Source: Amoebidium appalachense
Lineage: Eukaryota; Ichthyosporea
Assembly: GCA_963693365.1 (NCBI GenBank)
Contig: CAVNZM010000013.1
Coordinates: 2,852,001-2,916,000 of the forward strand
Length of the DNA stretch: 64,000 bases
Direction: 5' to 3'
A program made the position numbers and the translations under genes. Numbering within the stretch: the first letter of the stretch is position 1; each line of letters opens with the position of its first letter. The notes under the pieces were generated by a model. The model saw nothing but the letters and a program-made list of their open reading frames with translations. It did no database searches and was not told the origin of the DNA. Below are positions 32,512 to 57,916 of the stretch, in pieces.

Positions 32512-32655
32512 AACTCCGTCTGTGGTCATCTCCCAACCGTCCTGGCACAACCAACCAGCCCCGGTTGAACCCGTGCCTCCCCCGAGCCCCCCCCCCCACT
32601 GGCCAACAACCCTTGCTGCCGGCCCCCCCCCGTTGCTGTACATCAACCCGGCTAC
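32512..32655 (+). other. C-rich junction between copia-2 ORF1 and ORF2
   Basis: C runs at about 32489-32497, 32587-32597 and 32625-32632 separate the two ORFs. The peptide expected from copia-1 comparison (Asp-rich, then Pro/Val-rich) is distributed over different frames between these runs. The ORFs would be one polyprotein if the run lengths changed by a few bases. Confidence 0.65.
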
Positions 32656-34458
32656 ATGACTCCGGTTCGTCCTGGGTCCCCCACCTTCCACTCGGCCTCG
32701 AGCAGCCCTGTGGACACCGATGCCCCCCTCACCACCGGTCCTATTCCTGGCTTCCATGCCCCTATCCCGGCCTCCACCACCTACCCGGCCACCACCCCCC
32801 TCAAGGACCCCCCCAAGCCCAACCTTCGTCGGTCTACACGTCTCACCAAGACTCTAACGGCACTGGTCAGCATCATAGCACCGACCATCAACATTGACCA
32901 GCTCCCCAAGGGCATTCAAAAGCTTTGCAACGGTCCCAACGGTGATGCCGTCATAGCTGCCCTCACCTCCGAGTACCAAGCCTTCATCACCAAGGATGTC
33001 TTCACCATTGTTGATCCCCCCCCTAGTGCCAACATCATCAAGTTCAAGTGGATTGTGACTGAGAAAGTCCTCAACTCAGCCGGTGACACCAAGATCAAAG
33101 CTCGTGGTGTTGCAAAGGGCTTCACTCAAGTCTACGGTGTTGACTACGGTGACACCTCTTCCCCCGTGGTGATGTCCTCCTCCGTCCGTGCCCTCCTTGC
33201 CATCGGTGTGGACGGCAACCATGAGATTCATCAACTCGACGTCTCAACTGCCTTCCTCAACAGTCCTCTTCACGAAGACATCTACATTGAGCCACCACCT
33301 GGCTTCATCACCCCCGGCAACGAACACAAGGTCTGGAAACTTAAGAAGGCACTCTACGGCCTCAAGCAAGCATCACTGGCCTGGTATGAGTACTTCGACA
33401 AGGTCCTCCTTGCTCACCGTGACGGTCTTGAACGTCTCCGTTCAGATCCATGTGTCTACATCAAGACCTTACCCAACGGTGACATCATCCTCACTGGCAA
33501 CTATGTGGACGACGTCATCATCATCTGCACGGCCAACTCTTCCCACACCAAGGATCTAGTAGACCACATCATGAAGTCAGCTCTCTGCAAGGTTGACCTT
33601 CCCGACATCTTCCTTGGCACCCAGCTCATCCACACCCCCGGTCACCTCAAGCTGCTTCAACAATCCTACATCAACGACATCGTCAGAGACTTCAACCTCA
33701 ACGATGCTCACCCCAAGGCTACTCCCATTCCCGTCGGCACCGTCATCACCATCAACGAGAACGACTCACCACCCATCAAGGTTCCCTACCGTGAACTACT
33801 CGGCCGTCTTTTGTGGGTTGCTCGTTGTTCCCGGCCCGACATCTCCTTTGCCATCGGCTACCTCGGTAGATTCAGTGCCAACCCCACCAAACTTGCATGG
33901 GAATGTCTACTCCGTGAAGTTCGGTACCTCATCGGCACTTCCAACCTCGGCCTTCACTACGACAAGTCTGCATCCGACGACAACGTCCCCTTGCTGGAGT
34001 GTTATTCTGATGCTGACTTTGCCAACTGCCCCAACACCCGTCGTTCAACCACCGGATACGTCATCTTCTTCAAGGGCATACCCATCACATGGTATTCGAG
34101 GCTGCAGTCCATCACGGCAACATCCACCACCGAGGCTGAGCTTCTAGCCATCAATGCTGCTGTTCAAAACGTCATCTGGCACCGTGATCTCCTCCGTGAA
34201 CTCGGCTACCCGATGACCGACCCCACCCCCGTCTACTGTGACAACCAGTCCACCATTGCCCTCCTGCACACCAACAGCATCAAACACCGGACCAAACACA
34301 TTGCAGTCCGGTACCACAACACGAAGGACTACATCAAGAGTGGGGATGTGGTTGTCACCTACGTGTCCAGCAAAGACAACGTGGCTGACATCTTCACCAA
34401 GCCCCTGCCCGGGCCCTCCCACGAGCAGCACCGTGATTCACTCAGTCTTCATGACTGA
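32656..34458 (+). CDS. copia-2 reverse transcriptase / RNase H
   Basis: A 600-residue ORF, the C-terminal half of a copia polyprotein. RT: FKWIVTEKVLNSAGD, HQLDVSTAFLNSPLHED, WKLKKALYGLKQASLAWYE, polymerase box GNYVDDVIIIC. Then VPYRELLGRLLWVARCSRPD and RNase H: CYSDADFANCPNTRRSTTG, Glu in TTEAELLAI, YCDNQSTIALLHTNS, KHIAVRYHN, ending in DIFTKPLPG and SLHD-stop. All catalytic acids are present, so the enzyme is probably active if made. The first 90 residues are Pro/Thr-rich spacer. Confidence 0.9.
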   Translation: MTPVRPGSPTFHSASSSPVDTDAPLTTGPIPGFHAPIPASTTYPATTPLKDPPKPNLRRSTRLTKTLTALVSIIAPTINIDQLPKGIQKLCNGPNGDAVIAALTSEYQAFITKDVFTIVDPPPSANIIKFKWIVTEKVLNSAGDTKIKARGVAKGFTQVYGVDYGDTSSPVVMSSSVRALLAIGVDGNHEIHQLDVSTAFLNSPLHEDIYIEPPPGFITPGNEHKVWKLKKALYGLKQASLAWYEYFDKVLLAHRDGLERLRSDPCVYIKTLPNGDIILTGNYVDDVIIICTANSSHTKDLVDHIMKSALCKVDLPDIFLGTQLIHTPGHLKLLQQSYINDIVRDFNLNDAHPKATPIPVGTVITINENDSPPIKVPYRELLGRLLWVARCSRPDISFAIGYLGRFSANPTKLAWECLLREVRYLIGTSNLGLHYDKSASDDNVPLLECYSDADFANCPNTRRSTTGYVIFFKGIPITWYSRLQSITATSTTEAELLAINAAVQNVIWHRDLLRELGYPMTDPTPVYCDNQSTIALLHTNSIKHRTKHIAVRYHNTKDYIKSGDVVVTYVSSKDNVADIFTKPLPGPSHEQHRDSLSLHD

Positions 34459-34459
34459 G

Positions 34460-34498
<39 letters not shown>

Positions 34499-34980
34499 TT
34501 TCATCTACAGTGGTCTTCAAGTAGGTTGGGGCACTGGCCAGTGGTCTACACATCACCGTGTAGAGACACCTCCCAACGAAAGTCTACTGCTGTCTTCATC
34601 GATCTTCAGTGGGTGCATCTTCAGTGGGGATTTCTTCTCCACCATCCGTCGTTTATTTATATACCATCATATATATAATGTATAAATCATTTGCCACCAA
34701 CACGTCAAACATACACTAGTTGTTTTCTTCTATATATATTTATATATCGTCATTGGCTACCGTCATGTTCCGAGTCTTCAGAGGCAACCGTCGTTGTGTG
34801 CTTCTCCCGTTTTGGTTTTCTTCACCGGCTTGCACCTTCAAGTCTTCTCCATTGTCTTCTCGAGTGGGGAAACTTGACTGTGACTTCACGGCACCTACTT
34901 CTACATGTGTGAGAGTCTTAACATCAACAGTCACATCAACAAACTTCACGAGAACCCAACTTCCAACCCTTGAGTGGGGA
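34459..34980 (+). other. copia-2 3' untranslated region and polypurine tract
   Basis: Starts with a 32-nt C run (34466-34497), then sequence shared with copia-1 3' UTR, including a perfect palindrome CACTGGCCAGTG at 34532-34543. It ends in GAGTGGGGA directly before the LTR. Long conserved 3' UTRs like this are unusual for copia. Confidence 0.7.
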
Positions 34981-35689
34981 TGTCATCTTCACTTGATTCT
35001 CAGCAAGACTTAGAAGTTGAGTTTTGTATTTATTTATTAGTTGTTGTAGTTTGTTTCCTTTTCCTTTCTTCATTTCTTTCTTTCTTTCCCGTTTCCGTGT
35101 ACACGACATCTTAGATCTGTATACGTATCGACATACTTAGCTCGCGCACACGTATTGTCGTTTGCGTCAAAATCTATATATGTCATCCAATCATATCTCG
35201 TTTGTATTTTCCCAAATATAGTAACTTACATTCCTTTCTCATTCCTTTCCCACGACGTAGCATTGTGCTATGTTCTTCAACTATTAGGAATAATTATATT
35301 TAGACGTGTTATGATAAGAACATGTATAAATGTATGTTATGAATTAATAGTTATATAAGTGGTTTCATTTTGTTAAATGTTTCCGTGCTTTTATTAGAAG
35401 TTTCTTTCATTAGAGGATTGAGTTTTATATTCTATGTGTCGACAGACATTTTAATCGATATATTTTACACTCATAGTTTTCGTCCTTTTGATTGGTTTAT
35501 CGTTTCACATTCCCAAGTGTAAAAGGGACCTCATCTTGAAATAAATCATAAGCAGTCGTATTCATTTCCTATGGTTCCAGAAATCGTACCTCCTCTCCGG
35601 TTGTGTTTTTTCCCGTGTGTCTCTGTGTTGTGTATATCATAACACCCATCTGTGCTCTCTGCTTCTCCGTTTAACCACACAAAATAACA
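34981..35689 (+). repeat. copia-2 3' LTR
   Basis: 709 bp, same termini as the 5' LTR. The target duplication GTTGT follows at 35690-35694. Confidence 0.93.
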
Positions 35690-35694
35690 GTTGT

Positions 35695-36067
35695 CGACCG
35701 TGGGGTCGTACTTGAAGCCCTTAAAGGCCGACTTATACTGTTTTTGACGGATAAGGTCGTGGAAAACGTCGAGGAAGTCTTGTTTCAACAGGGGCCAGTT
35801 GTTGTTGTAGTGTCCCTGCAGCAAGCGTGGTTGAATGGTGCTGTGGAACAAAGGGGTGGCGGTGGTGCCTAGACACTGTGGGAGCATAGTGTGGCGGTGG
35901 TTGCCTGCATAGGCTGCTCCGCTGGTCGCCTGCTCGAACGACTCAATCCACAGCGCGGCATTCTGGCTCGTTTCGTACTTCGGGAGTGCTACGGGTGGGG
36001 CCTGTGCTAGCTGCATAGCCCGCAGCGTTGTCGACAACTCGGTGATAGCTTGAGCGGCAGCTGCCAT
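35695..36067 (-). pseudogene. Ty3/gypsy gag, N-terminal fragment
   Basis: Begins MAAAAQAITELSTTLRAMQ and has the capsid-like pattern ALWIESFEQ (common to gypsy Gags: W..F...), then YNNNWPLLKQDFLDVFHDL and KQYKSAFKGFKYDPTVDN, where copia-2 interrupts it. The start is the first ATG after a long leader. No stop codons lie inside the fragment. Confidence 0.72.
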
Positions 36068-36560
36068 GTTGACAACAAATTTTCGTAGGTCGGGGGGAAT
36101 CCGTTGTGTATCCGATGGTTATCCTAGTAATCCGATGTGGTCCATGTAAACTATTAAGTATATCTCTATTTTGGGCTATCTTTTGATTGCTTCATAGTGT
36201 GTGGGCTAGACGTGAGGCCTTGGTCACGCGGTCAAGTTGATATGTGGAATGTGGTGTTGTAGCAGGATCCAGTTTGAATCCGCGTGAATCTGTACTGTGT
36301 TTGATGGTCTCACCGTGCGGGCTCCCTGCAAAAAACGTGGGAAGCGTACTGGGCACCACAGAGGGAGACCTTCCTACCCTGTTACCATGTAACAACGTAA
36401 TGAACGGGATGGCCTCGACACCGGGGACACGAGTTTGGTTTGTGTTTATGTGAAGGAAAAAAACTGAAGCTCCTGGCTCCGGCCCCCCCTTTTATACTGC
36501 CGTCTTTATTGTGACGGGGGGGCTCTACGTTCCGGGGGGGTTCTTCACATATAGGGTTGC
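36068..36560 (-). promoter_or_regulatory. gypsy 5' leader and probable promoter remnant
   Basis: On the minus strand a strong TATA-like TATAAAAGGGGGG lies at about 36483-36496. A 400-base leader without ORFs follows up to the gag ATG. LTR boundaries could not be fixed because no partner LTR was found to the left. Confidence 0.4.
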
Positions 36561-49997
<13,437 letters not shown>

Positions 49998-50113
49998 CTT
50001 GGCGGCTTGCCTCGTGAATTAATTCAAATCATTGGTCAAACTCTACAGTTTTACCTCTATCTAAACGATATAATTGCTAATGGAAAGATTTGGTTGTTGT
50101 TGGGTGGGTGGGT

Positions 50114-50166
<53 letters not shown>

Positions 50167-50220
50167 AAGGATGCAAAAGGCGCCAACCACCCTAACAGCG
50201 CCTGACGCACACCAACGAGC
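49998..50220 (-). promoter_or_regulatory. NRBP 5' leader and proximal upstream sequence
   Basis: Immediately upstream of the ATG is an AT-rich leader (GATTTGAATTAATTCACG). A G53 run at 50113-50165 follows at 115-170 bases upstream (C on the gene strand). No TATA box is obvious. CCAATGATTTG at about 50025-50035 could be leader or a CCAAT element. Confidence 0.35.
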
Positions 50221-51802
50221 TTAGTAAACCTTTGCTAACGAACCAAACAGTGAGTGAGATAAAAAACAGTAAGGCCTCCTTTGCTCAATAACTGCTCCGT
50301 ATTCAACTCTGATCAGAATGCACTATGCGTAAATCTGTAAATAAATACATACAGACCAATTTAGATTTACTAAAATGTGTTTGCTTCGCTCTAGGGAGAT
50401 CCAGCCAGCCGAACTGTCGAAATGAAGGGCTGAGTGATAGGCGGTCATATACCAAATCCTGCTTATAATGCTTAAAATCAATAATTTGAATAGAAAAGGG
50501 GTTTTGCTCCATTAATAAATAACTTGATAAACAGAGCGACAAGCAACTCTTGTATAAGTAACATGGGGTGTCCGGCGCCTATTTCGTAGCGAAAACAGGC
50601 AAAAACCATAATTTCATCATAGACCATCGACCTCGAGGCAAGGTGGTAAGAGGCTATGCAAGACGGGTTTTGATGATTTTAGCGATGTAGGCGTTGTCGG
50701 AGCACCCCGACTGCTTGTATCATTTTTGCGCGCCTTTTTATATCCCAAAACTTTTTCTTATGGACGAAAACCAACTTTCTAAGTAAAATCGGGGCCAAAC
50801 TGCTTTTGAGAGGCTGTCGGTCTGAGATTTTGGCCTGTCACACCGCCTGAGCGGCCCTTACCTTGGCCCTTACTTTTGGCGCAACCAATCACAAGATTCG
50901 GATTGTTCCGGTGAGCCAGGTTACTAAATTTGAGCCGTATGGACCACTTTGGATCTATAATAGGCCGATCTGTGGAATGCGGCTCTGGAGCCATAGGGCC
51001 TTCCCGTGTGCAGACTGCGCAGCCGCGGCGCCATGGTTTTCCGTGCGAAACTTACAACACCTACAAGAACTGAAGCGACTCTATCTAACCTACTTTAAGC
51101 TAGTATAAGCGCATTTTTAGAGTAGTGAGTAATTGTATATGACACAAATAACAACAGTTTAAAATATTGGTTAAACAATCAAAAGCCCCGCACGCACATG
51201 CCTGCTCATCAGTAGAGCTGCAGTCTACCTCCGGAGTCTAGATCTGTGGACGTGGTTGTATGGTGTGTGGTTCACGGAACTATGGTTAGAAGACGCCGTG
51301 ACGTGGCCCAGTAGAGTGAAAAAAGAACCTATAAGAGCCAAAGGTTATGCAGAGACCACTTTATCCCGGTCACTGCAACTTTTTTTGTGTCATCGACAAC
51401 AAGCCACTACACCTCAAACCTGTTACCGGAGCTTTTCCCACTGTACGCCCGTTCTGAAGGTGCAAACAGTGGGGTTTTGGTGCTACCACTCAGAACAAGC
51501 CAAATAAACATGACTTGGTTGTTCAGGCATAGGCTCAAGTTTGTCCCACCCCCATCATGCTCAACTTATACACTGCCCATAACCACCCACCTGCCCGCCC
51601 CTGACTGCATGGGAAGGCCCGCCCGTACTAGTCCCCCCTCTACACAACTAACTTAGGCAAGAACACCGGGCCGTAAGAAACACACACACACATACAAACA
51701 AAAATACACACAAACACACACGCACACACGCACACACGCACACACGCACACACACATGTCGTACACACACACACACACACAGACACACACACACACCAGA
51801 GT

Positions 51803-51844
<42 letters not shown>

Positions 51845-51853
51845 ACGAGAGAG

Positions 51854-51914
<61 letters not shown>

Positions 51915-52073
51915 CCGTGACACACACACACACATAAACACACAAATAACTACATGTAAAAAAGGCAGCTTGACCTCGCTCACTTCAACACTTCTTACAC
52001 AGATCTGCTACCTTCTCCATATCGACCCCACCTTCCCCAGCCGCCCCACCCAAACCCCACTTTTGCCCGCCAG

Positions 52074-52113
<40 letters not shown>

Positions 52114-52486
52114 TTTCCGAAGTTCCTTATGCCTTCCTTCCTCCCCCTTCCTCCCTCCCCCACCACCACCTCCCTCCCTAGGCACCTACAAGAGAGGCGG
52201 GGCAACAAGGTGCCCCTGGCGAGGGAGGGGAAAGAGAGGGGGGGGGGGGGGGGGGGGGGGGGAAGGGTCCCGGGAGGGAAGGCTAGGAAGAGGACCGTGA
52301 GAGCATAACAACGTACACCTTCACTGACGTCGACATACACTCACACCTCAACGCGTGTGCGTGCGCGTGCGCGCGCGCGCGCACACACACACACACACAC
52401 ACAAACACACACAAACACACACATACAGACAAACACGTGACACATACTCTAACAAACACCCACCCACGGGATTGAAACACACACAA

Positions 52487-52518
<32 letters not shown>

Positions 52519-52591
52519 ACACACACAGACAAACACACGACACATACTCTAACAAACACCCACCCACCGGATTGCAACACACACAAACACA

Positions 52592-52656
<65 letters not shown>

Positions 52657-52862
52657 CACACACACACACACACACTTGACACACATATACGCACACACAA
52701 AGAATACACACACAGACGTGTGCATACACACACGTGCACGCAAGGGCACACACACACACACACACAAGCATATACAGACGCCTAAGTGTACGCGTGCACA
52801 AATACACACGCAAACGTGACACAATCACTCACACACACACAAACACACACACACACACTGCG

Positions 52863-52959
<97 letters not shown>

Positions 52960-54108
52960 GTCTCATCTTAATGTCACACACAGTACACACACATGCGCAA
53001 TACACACACACACTTACCCTGTGTAACGTTATAACAAACGACACACTGGCACAGTATATTAACCGGCCTCTTTTGGTGCAGTGGCGGTTTGCAAACACGC
53101 ACGGTCCGGGTTAGTGCTAGCCCAAGACAACGTAACGTTAGATATAATTAGCAGCTTCTGCGCAGATCTTGTGTAGGGAGAGAACAAACGGGTAGATGTA
53201 CAAAGACTTAGAATAGAAAGAGAGCTGCCGGGTTTGCATTTCTTTTATCCGTGAGCAAGAGAAAGAAAAACAATACAGTTAAGTAGCAAGCATCTAATTC
53301 GACTTGTTTCATGTTAGTGGCAGTACATAGTGGGCTCGTACCGATACTAGTGCTACCTCTGCACACTGCACTGTGCAACAAAACACGTTGCACTCAAGTG
53401 ACCTTTGGATGCAAGGGATACTTGACGAGACGATATATGCAACAAGTAATTTATTACAAAAAGAACAACAGGGTGTCTGTCAGAGTCTGCTGGTTGCGTT
53501 GGACGGTGTGGAAAACAGTCATGATGTGTTTTCGACCGAAACGCCTTCCCGTTGTCTGTATGTGTATGGCTGACAGGGCATTCCACAAAAAGGTGGACTG
53601 AATGATCACGCTGTACGTGTGTATAATGTTCACACGCCATGCCTACTCTACCCCCAGAGAGTGTATTTGGCAGAAACGCACCATGCAGGCAGTAAATGTT
53701 CAACACCCGTAGTACTTGTGCATATGTTTAACTACGGTGCATGTGTGATGCCCTCATGATCACGAATGGCTGTGAAAAACGCCCAACGCAACAAACCTGC
53801 AAACCCCAAAATAACTAAGACGATAGAAATTATCATCTATAATAAAAAGCATCTGTGTAGCATTTTGAGGAAAAAGCAAATATTGTTACGTAAAGGGGTT
53901 TGTCTTTGCCAGAAGTAGCTTCTACGTCGGGCAGCTGGAGCCGCTGCCAGGCAGCCCGACAAACGACGGCCCTATGGCGGCCAACCTCGGGTGTTGGAGC
54001 GAAGCAAACAATTGATCGATTTTTGAATAGTAGATCCAAAGTGGTCCATAGCTACACAAATGCCTCTCCCCCACCAGTACTATACAGCCCGGGGCTGCAT
54101 GCCCCTCA

Positions 54109-54165
<57 letters not shown>

Positions 54166-54755
54166 AGAAAAGTTTTCTTCCCGCCGGGGGGCCCGGGGGA
54201 GATGGGGTTTATGTATTACGTCACATGATCATCATGATTGACTCGTCATATATCTGCGTGGGGCCGACTACAGCTATCTGATTCATCAGCCTGCCGGTCA
54301 GTGATCCCCCCCCCCCCCCCCCCCCCCTCTCCCCCCCGCGCCCGGTGATCACCGTCGACGGGGGCCCGGCCTCCCCCTTCCTGAGCTCAGGCTCCCCTCC
54401 CGTACAGTATCCCTCCCCCGCGCCCGCAAATTCCGGATCCTGCCGCAGGCCCTGGGTGCACATCTGATTGTCACTTGGCAACCAATTTGTAAGGTGCGCT
54501 CCAAATATTAAAAAGTCTGTCATCTTACCTTTGGTGCTCCTTTTGATGGCATATTCGTTTGGGGGTTTACGCTGTTTACTCGAGGCAAAGAGAACCAGTC
54601 TCAGGTATGGGGGGGGGGGTTTGCTCGGAATATCCCCTCAGCGGTATATCATGATCACGTACATAGATGTCGGGTGGTGACTATATATCAGGGTTTACTA
54701 TCTCTACGAGACACCATAAAGACTACAAGGAGAAATCAATTAGTTGGGGTTCCCC

Positions 54756-54798
<43 letters not shown>

Positions 54799-54830
54799 GG
54801 GCTCCCCTCGGGACACTCGGTATCAGCTGG

Positions 54831-54897
<67 letters not shown>

Positions 54898-54901
54898 TGC
54901 G
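50221..54901. other. Intergenic sequence with microsatellites, no gene recognised
   Basis: 50221-51650 is unique, with CCAAT-like motifs (GCAACCAATCACAAG, about 50880) and a Kozak-like GCCGCGGCGCCATGG at about 51025-51040 that opens only a short frame. Repeats: CA/GA 51680-51940, C run 52074-52113, CA runs 52380-52670, CT about 88 bp 52868-52955, C runs 54113-54165 and 54307-54327, T run 54760-54795, GT 54833-54893. Short ORFs between 53200 and 53700 have no recognisable motif. Confidence 0.45.
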
Positions 54902-55657
54902 CTATAATTTTGTAGTGATGTGTTTCTCAAGCCAATCAATACATCTAATAAACAGGTCGTAGTTACGCGTGTTTAGTATAAAATCAAGGATGTTGTAATT
55001 TACAGGTAGGCTATCTTTCTGGGTGTCTGTTGTGAATGTGACGTGTGTGTGTTGCGGTATTATGTGGTCTATCAAACTACATTTGGCGATACATGACCGG
55101 TTAAACTGGTGTGTGTGTGTGTTGTTTGGGCATGCAAATGATGCCACCTTATACTTATTAGATCTCCACAGTATAGCACGTGTACAGTAAAAGCGTGGTA
55201 ATTGATCAATAATACCATCAGCTAGAGAAAGACCAGTTCTACAGGAAGGTAATATGTATTTAGGTGTTATACACTTGCGAGTGCCATATTTGGCAATATG
55301 GTTGAGGCGGTCAGTATATATAAAACGAGACATAAGGCTTAGTTTTTCAAGGTGTATGCTTTCATCGGGTCTAGTGTCGTGTGGTATCTTTTTCCATTTG
55401 TTATATTGCGTGATTATCTTGTGATTGTGTACATGTTTAACAAGTAAGTGGCAGTCCAAAGTCACACACACACTATTGCGGGGTTTATTTGTATTTGTGC
55501 CCAGGGGAGAAGGGGAGAGAGAGGGGAGGAAAGAGGGGAGAGGTGAGGAGGGGACAGGTCGGATAGAGAAGAGAGGGTGGGTCGCATGCAATTTATCCAA
55601 AACAGGTAAGTACCATACCATATTTAGGCAAAGCCAACCATCCCCTCTGACGGCCAA
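54902..55657 (-). CDS. Unrecognised 251-codon ORF
   Basis: The longest non-repetitive, non-transposon ORF in the right half. The N-terminal 75 residues span a Pro/Ser-rich GA-repeat zone and may not be coding. From about residue 75 the composition is normal: NHKIITQYNKWKKIPHD, RFIYTDRLNHIAKYGTRK, LSLADGIIDQLPRFYCTR, FACPNNTHTHQF, ending ILDFILNTRNYDLFIRCIDW then LEKHITTKL. The Cys/His segment followed by helices loosely recalls C-termini of non-LTR retrotransposon proteins, but I cannot assign it. It could be a last exon or an element fragment. Confidence 0.4.
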   Translation of the reverse strand: MAVRGDGWLCLNMVWYLPVLDKLHATHPLFSIRPVPSSPLPSFLPSLSPSPLGTNTNKPRNSVCVTLDCHLLVKHVHNHKIITQYNKWKKIPHDTRPDESIHLEKLSLMSRFIYTDRLNHIAKYGTRKCITPKYILPSCRTGLSLADGIIDQLPRFYCTRAILWRSNKYKVASFACPNNTHTHQFNRSCIAKCSLIDHIIPQHTHVTFTTDTQKDSLPVNYNILDFILNTRNYDLFIRCIDWLEKHITTKL

Positions 55658-55659
55658 TG

Positions 55660-57248
55660 GCTATTGGAGATGGGAAGTTCGGTCTAGATCTGTGTTCGAG
55701 TGAACATTTTATTCAGAAGTCTACTTAGGGCCTAATATACACAGGTCTTTTCGAGAGGGTTTAAAGACTTTATTTAGACTTTCAGCCTTCAGAATTCCAC
55801 ACATGCATATGGTTCTTTCGTACATGAATTAGAGTGATGTCACTGGCTAACAAAATCAAAACTACAATATATAGGGCCTTTGCCCCATGCATTACATCTC
55901 GGACCATTATATCTTTACACCCTTAATGAGCAAAGGTTCACAGCATACTACGTACCCCGGCAGACTACTGAAATCAGCTAACTGCCTTCTGACCCTCAGT
56001 CTGAAATGACGTCACGTTATTTACTACCGTTATGACAGTAAATAATTTGGCATCATTTCAGATTGAAAACCGCCCGGCAGCCAACTAATCTCAGTAGTCT
56101 GCCAGAGTCCGTAGTCTGTTTTGAATCATTAGTCTAGGACCATTTCCTATTTTGGATATAACACCACCTTACAAAGACTTTCCGCCTTTATTCATACCTG
56201 CCGCCATCTGCCACTTGAAAAATTGACCGCAACAACAAAAGTTACCACCATCTATATATGGCAAGTGACAACCTAAATTTGGGAAGTGACCACCTCCTAT
56301 ATTTGGCAAGTGACCACCCAAATTCGGCAAGCTTCCACCTTCTATAATTGGAAAGTGCAGCCGATGGCTAGGTGGTCGGACGGAAAGTTAGGTGAAGGGA
56401 ATCCTTTGAACCCCTGCATATCATGCACTTATCAGAACAACCCCCCCCCCACCCCCCCCCCCACCCCCCCCCCACCCCCCCACCCCACTCCTCAACACAC
56501 ACAGACACACACATCCAAGCACACCAAACCATCCCCCCCCCCCCCCCCCCCCCCCAAACCCTCCCTTCTCCTCCCCCGCAGACTTACAAACACACCCGTG
56601 AACACACACCTACGCACACGCACACGTGCACATACACGCACACATCGTTACAACACCACAAAGCAATGTTTTTATCCCCCCCCCCCCCCCCCCCCCCCCC
56701 TCCTCTCCTCCCTCCCCCAAACACACCAAACCACCACCACCACCACCACCACCACCACCCCACCCAACCACCCCAACTCCCTGTTGCCCCCCCCCCCCCC
56801 CCCCCCCCCCCGGTGCCCCCCCCCTTCCCTCCCAAAAAAAAGAAGAAGAAGAAATAAGGAAACAGAACCGAATGAAATGAAAGGAAAGGAAATGGCAAGA
56901 CTCATACGGCACCCAGTATGCAGCAAGGTTGTAAGCATGTATCACATACCTTGCATGGGGTGGGGTGAAGTGGGGAGGTTGGAAGGGTGTGTGTGTGTGT
57001 GCACGTGTGCGCACTGCATGCGCTTGTGCACCCATGTGTGTGTGTGCCCGCGTGTGTGTTTGTGTTTGGGTTTGTGTTTGCGTGTGCGAGGGCTTGGTGG
57101 AATGATGCAATGTACCCAAACAAGAATTTTAACAAAAAAAATGGGGGCAAGAGACGGCGCGGGGGCGGGGGGGGGGGGGGGGGGGGTTGGAGAAGAGGAG
57201 GAATAGGAGTGCCTTTGGGGGGGGGGGGGGGGGGGGGAGGGGGGCTAC
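55660..57248. other. Spacer with C/A-rich repeats, no supported gene
   Basis: 55660-56400 is unique. At 56240-56370 a degenerate repeat with TATATTTGGCAAGTGACCACC resembles the CArG-like array at 46.6 kb. C-rich and ACC-rich runs fill 56440-56830. At about 56955 (minus) CATGCAAG/GTATGTGAT may be a splice site. TG-rich and G runs lie at 56985-57090 and 57160-57240. Confidence 0.4.
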
Positions 57249-57296
57249 CGCGTCTACGAATTCTTGCATCTTTGGGAGTGGAGGCACTCCACAGAC
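57249..57296 (-). CDS. Candidate exon (unrecognised gene)
   Basis: Acceptor GATATCCAG|GTCTGT, donor GACGCG|GTAGCC followed by a C run, as in NRBP introns. 16 codons, phase 0 at both ends: VCGVPPLPKMQEFVDA. The phase fits the candidate exon at 57861-57916. Confidence 0.4.
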
Positions 57297-57780
<484 letters not shown>

Positions 57781-57860
57781 GAACGCGCATGCGTTCGTGC
57801 GTGTGTGTGTGCACGTGTGTTTATGTGTGGTGGTGGTGGTGATGACCAACACATTAGCAC

Positions 57861-57916
57861 CGAATCCCGTTGGTCCGTTTTCCTCGCCCCTGCTCTCAAC
57901 AATCCGACATTTACTT
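57861..57916 (-). CDS. Candidate exon (unrecognised gene)
   Basis: Acceptor AAAAACAG|AAGTAA after a U/purine-mixed tract; donor GATTCG|GTGCTA. Two bases complete a codon begun in exon 58713-58798, then 18 codons: VNVGLLRAGARKTDQRDS. The same stretch is also open in another frame, so the frame is chosen by phase only. Confidence 0.35.

Larger units (their letters stand above)
29301..35689 (+). mobile_element. Ty1/copia LTR retrotransposon (copia-2), young and nearly intact
   Basis: A 6389-bp insertion with GTTGT duplications and two 709-bp LTRs that differ at about two positions by eye (near 29430/35120 and 29840/35519). Inside are a putative primer site (GGTTTACGGCCCC at 30011), ORF1 (Gag-PR-INT), a C-rich junction with frame changes, ORF2 (RT-RH), a 500-bp 3' untranslated region and the polypurine tract GAGTGGGGA (34972-34980). 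It inserted into gypsy gag in the opposite orientation. Near-identical LTRs mean recent transposition. The only visible lesions are in runs of C. Confidence 0.95.
23745..36067 (-). mobile_element. Decayed Ty3/gypsy retrotransposon carrying two copia-2-family insertions
   Basis: Minus-strand order: gag start at 36067, gag broken by copia-2 (29301-35689), gag continued, broken again by a solo LTR (28034-28741), gag zinc motif and end at 27534, aspartic protease about 27150-26800, a Pro-rich stretch, RT 25053-24250, RNase H to about 23745. No integrase domain or 3' LTR is visible after RNase H, so the 3' part is missing or highly diverged. At least four frameshifts disrupt pol. Removing the two insertions with their 5-bp duplications gives one uninterrupted gag frame across both joints, which proves the nesting. 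Confidence 0.82.
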
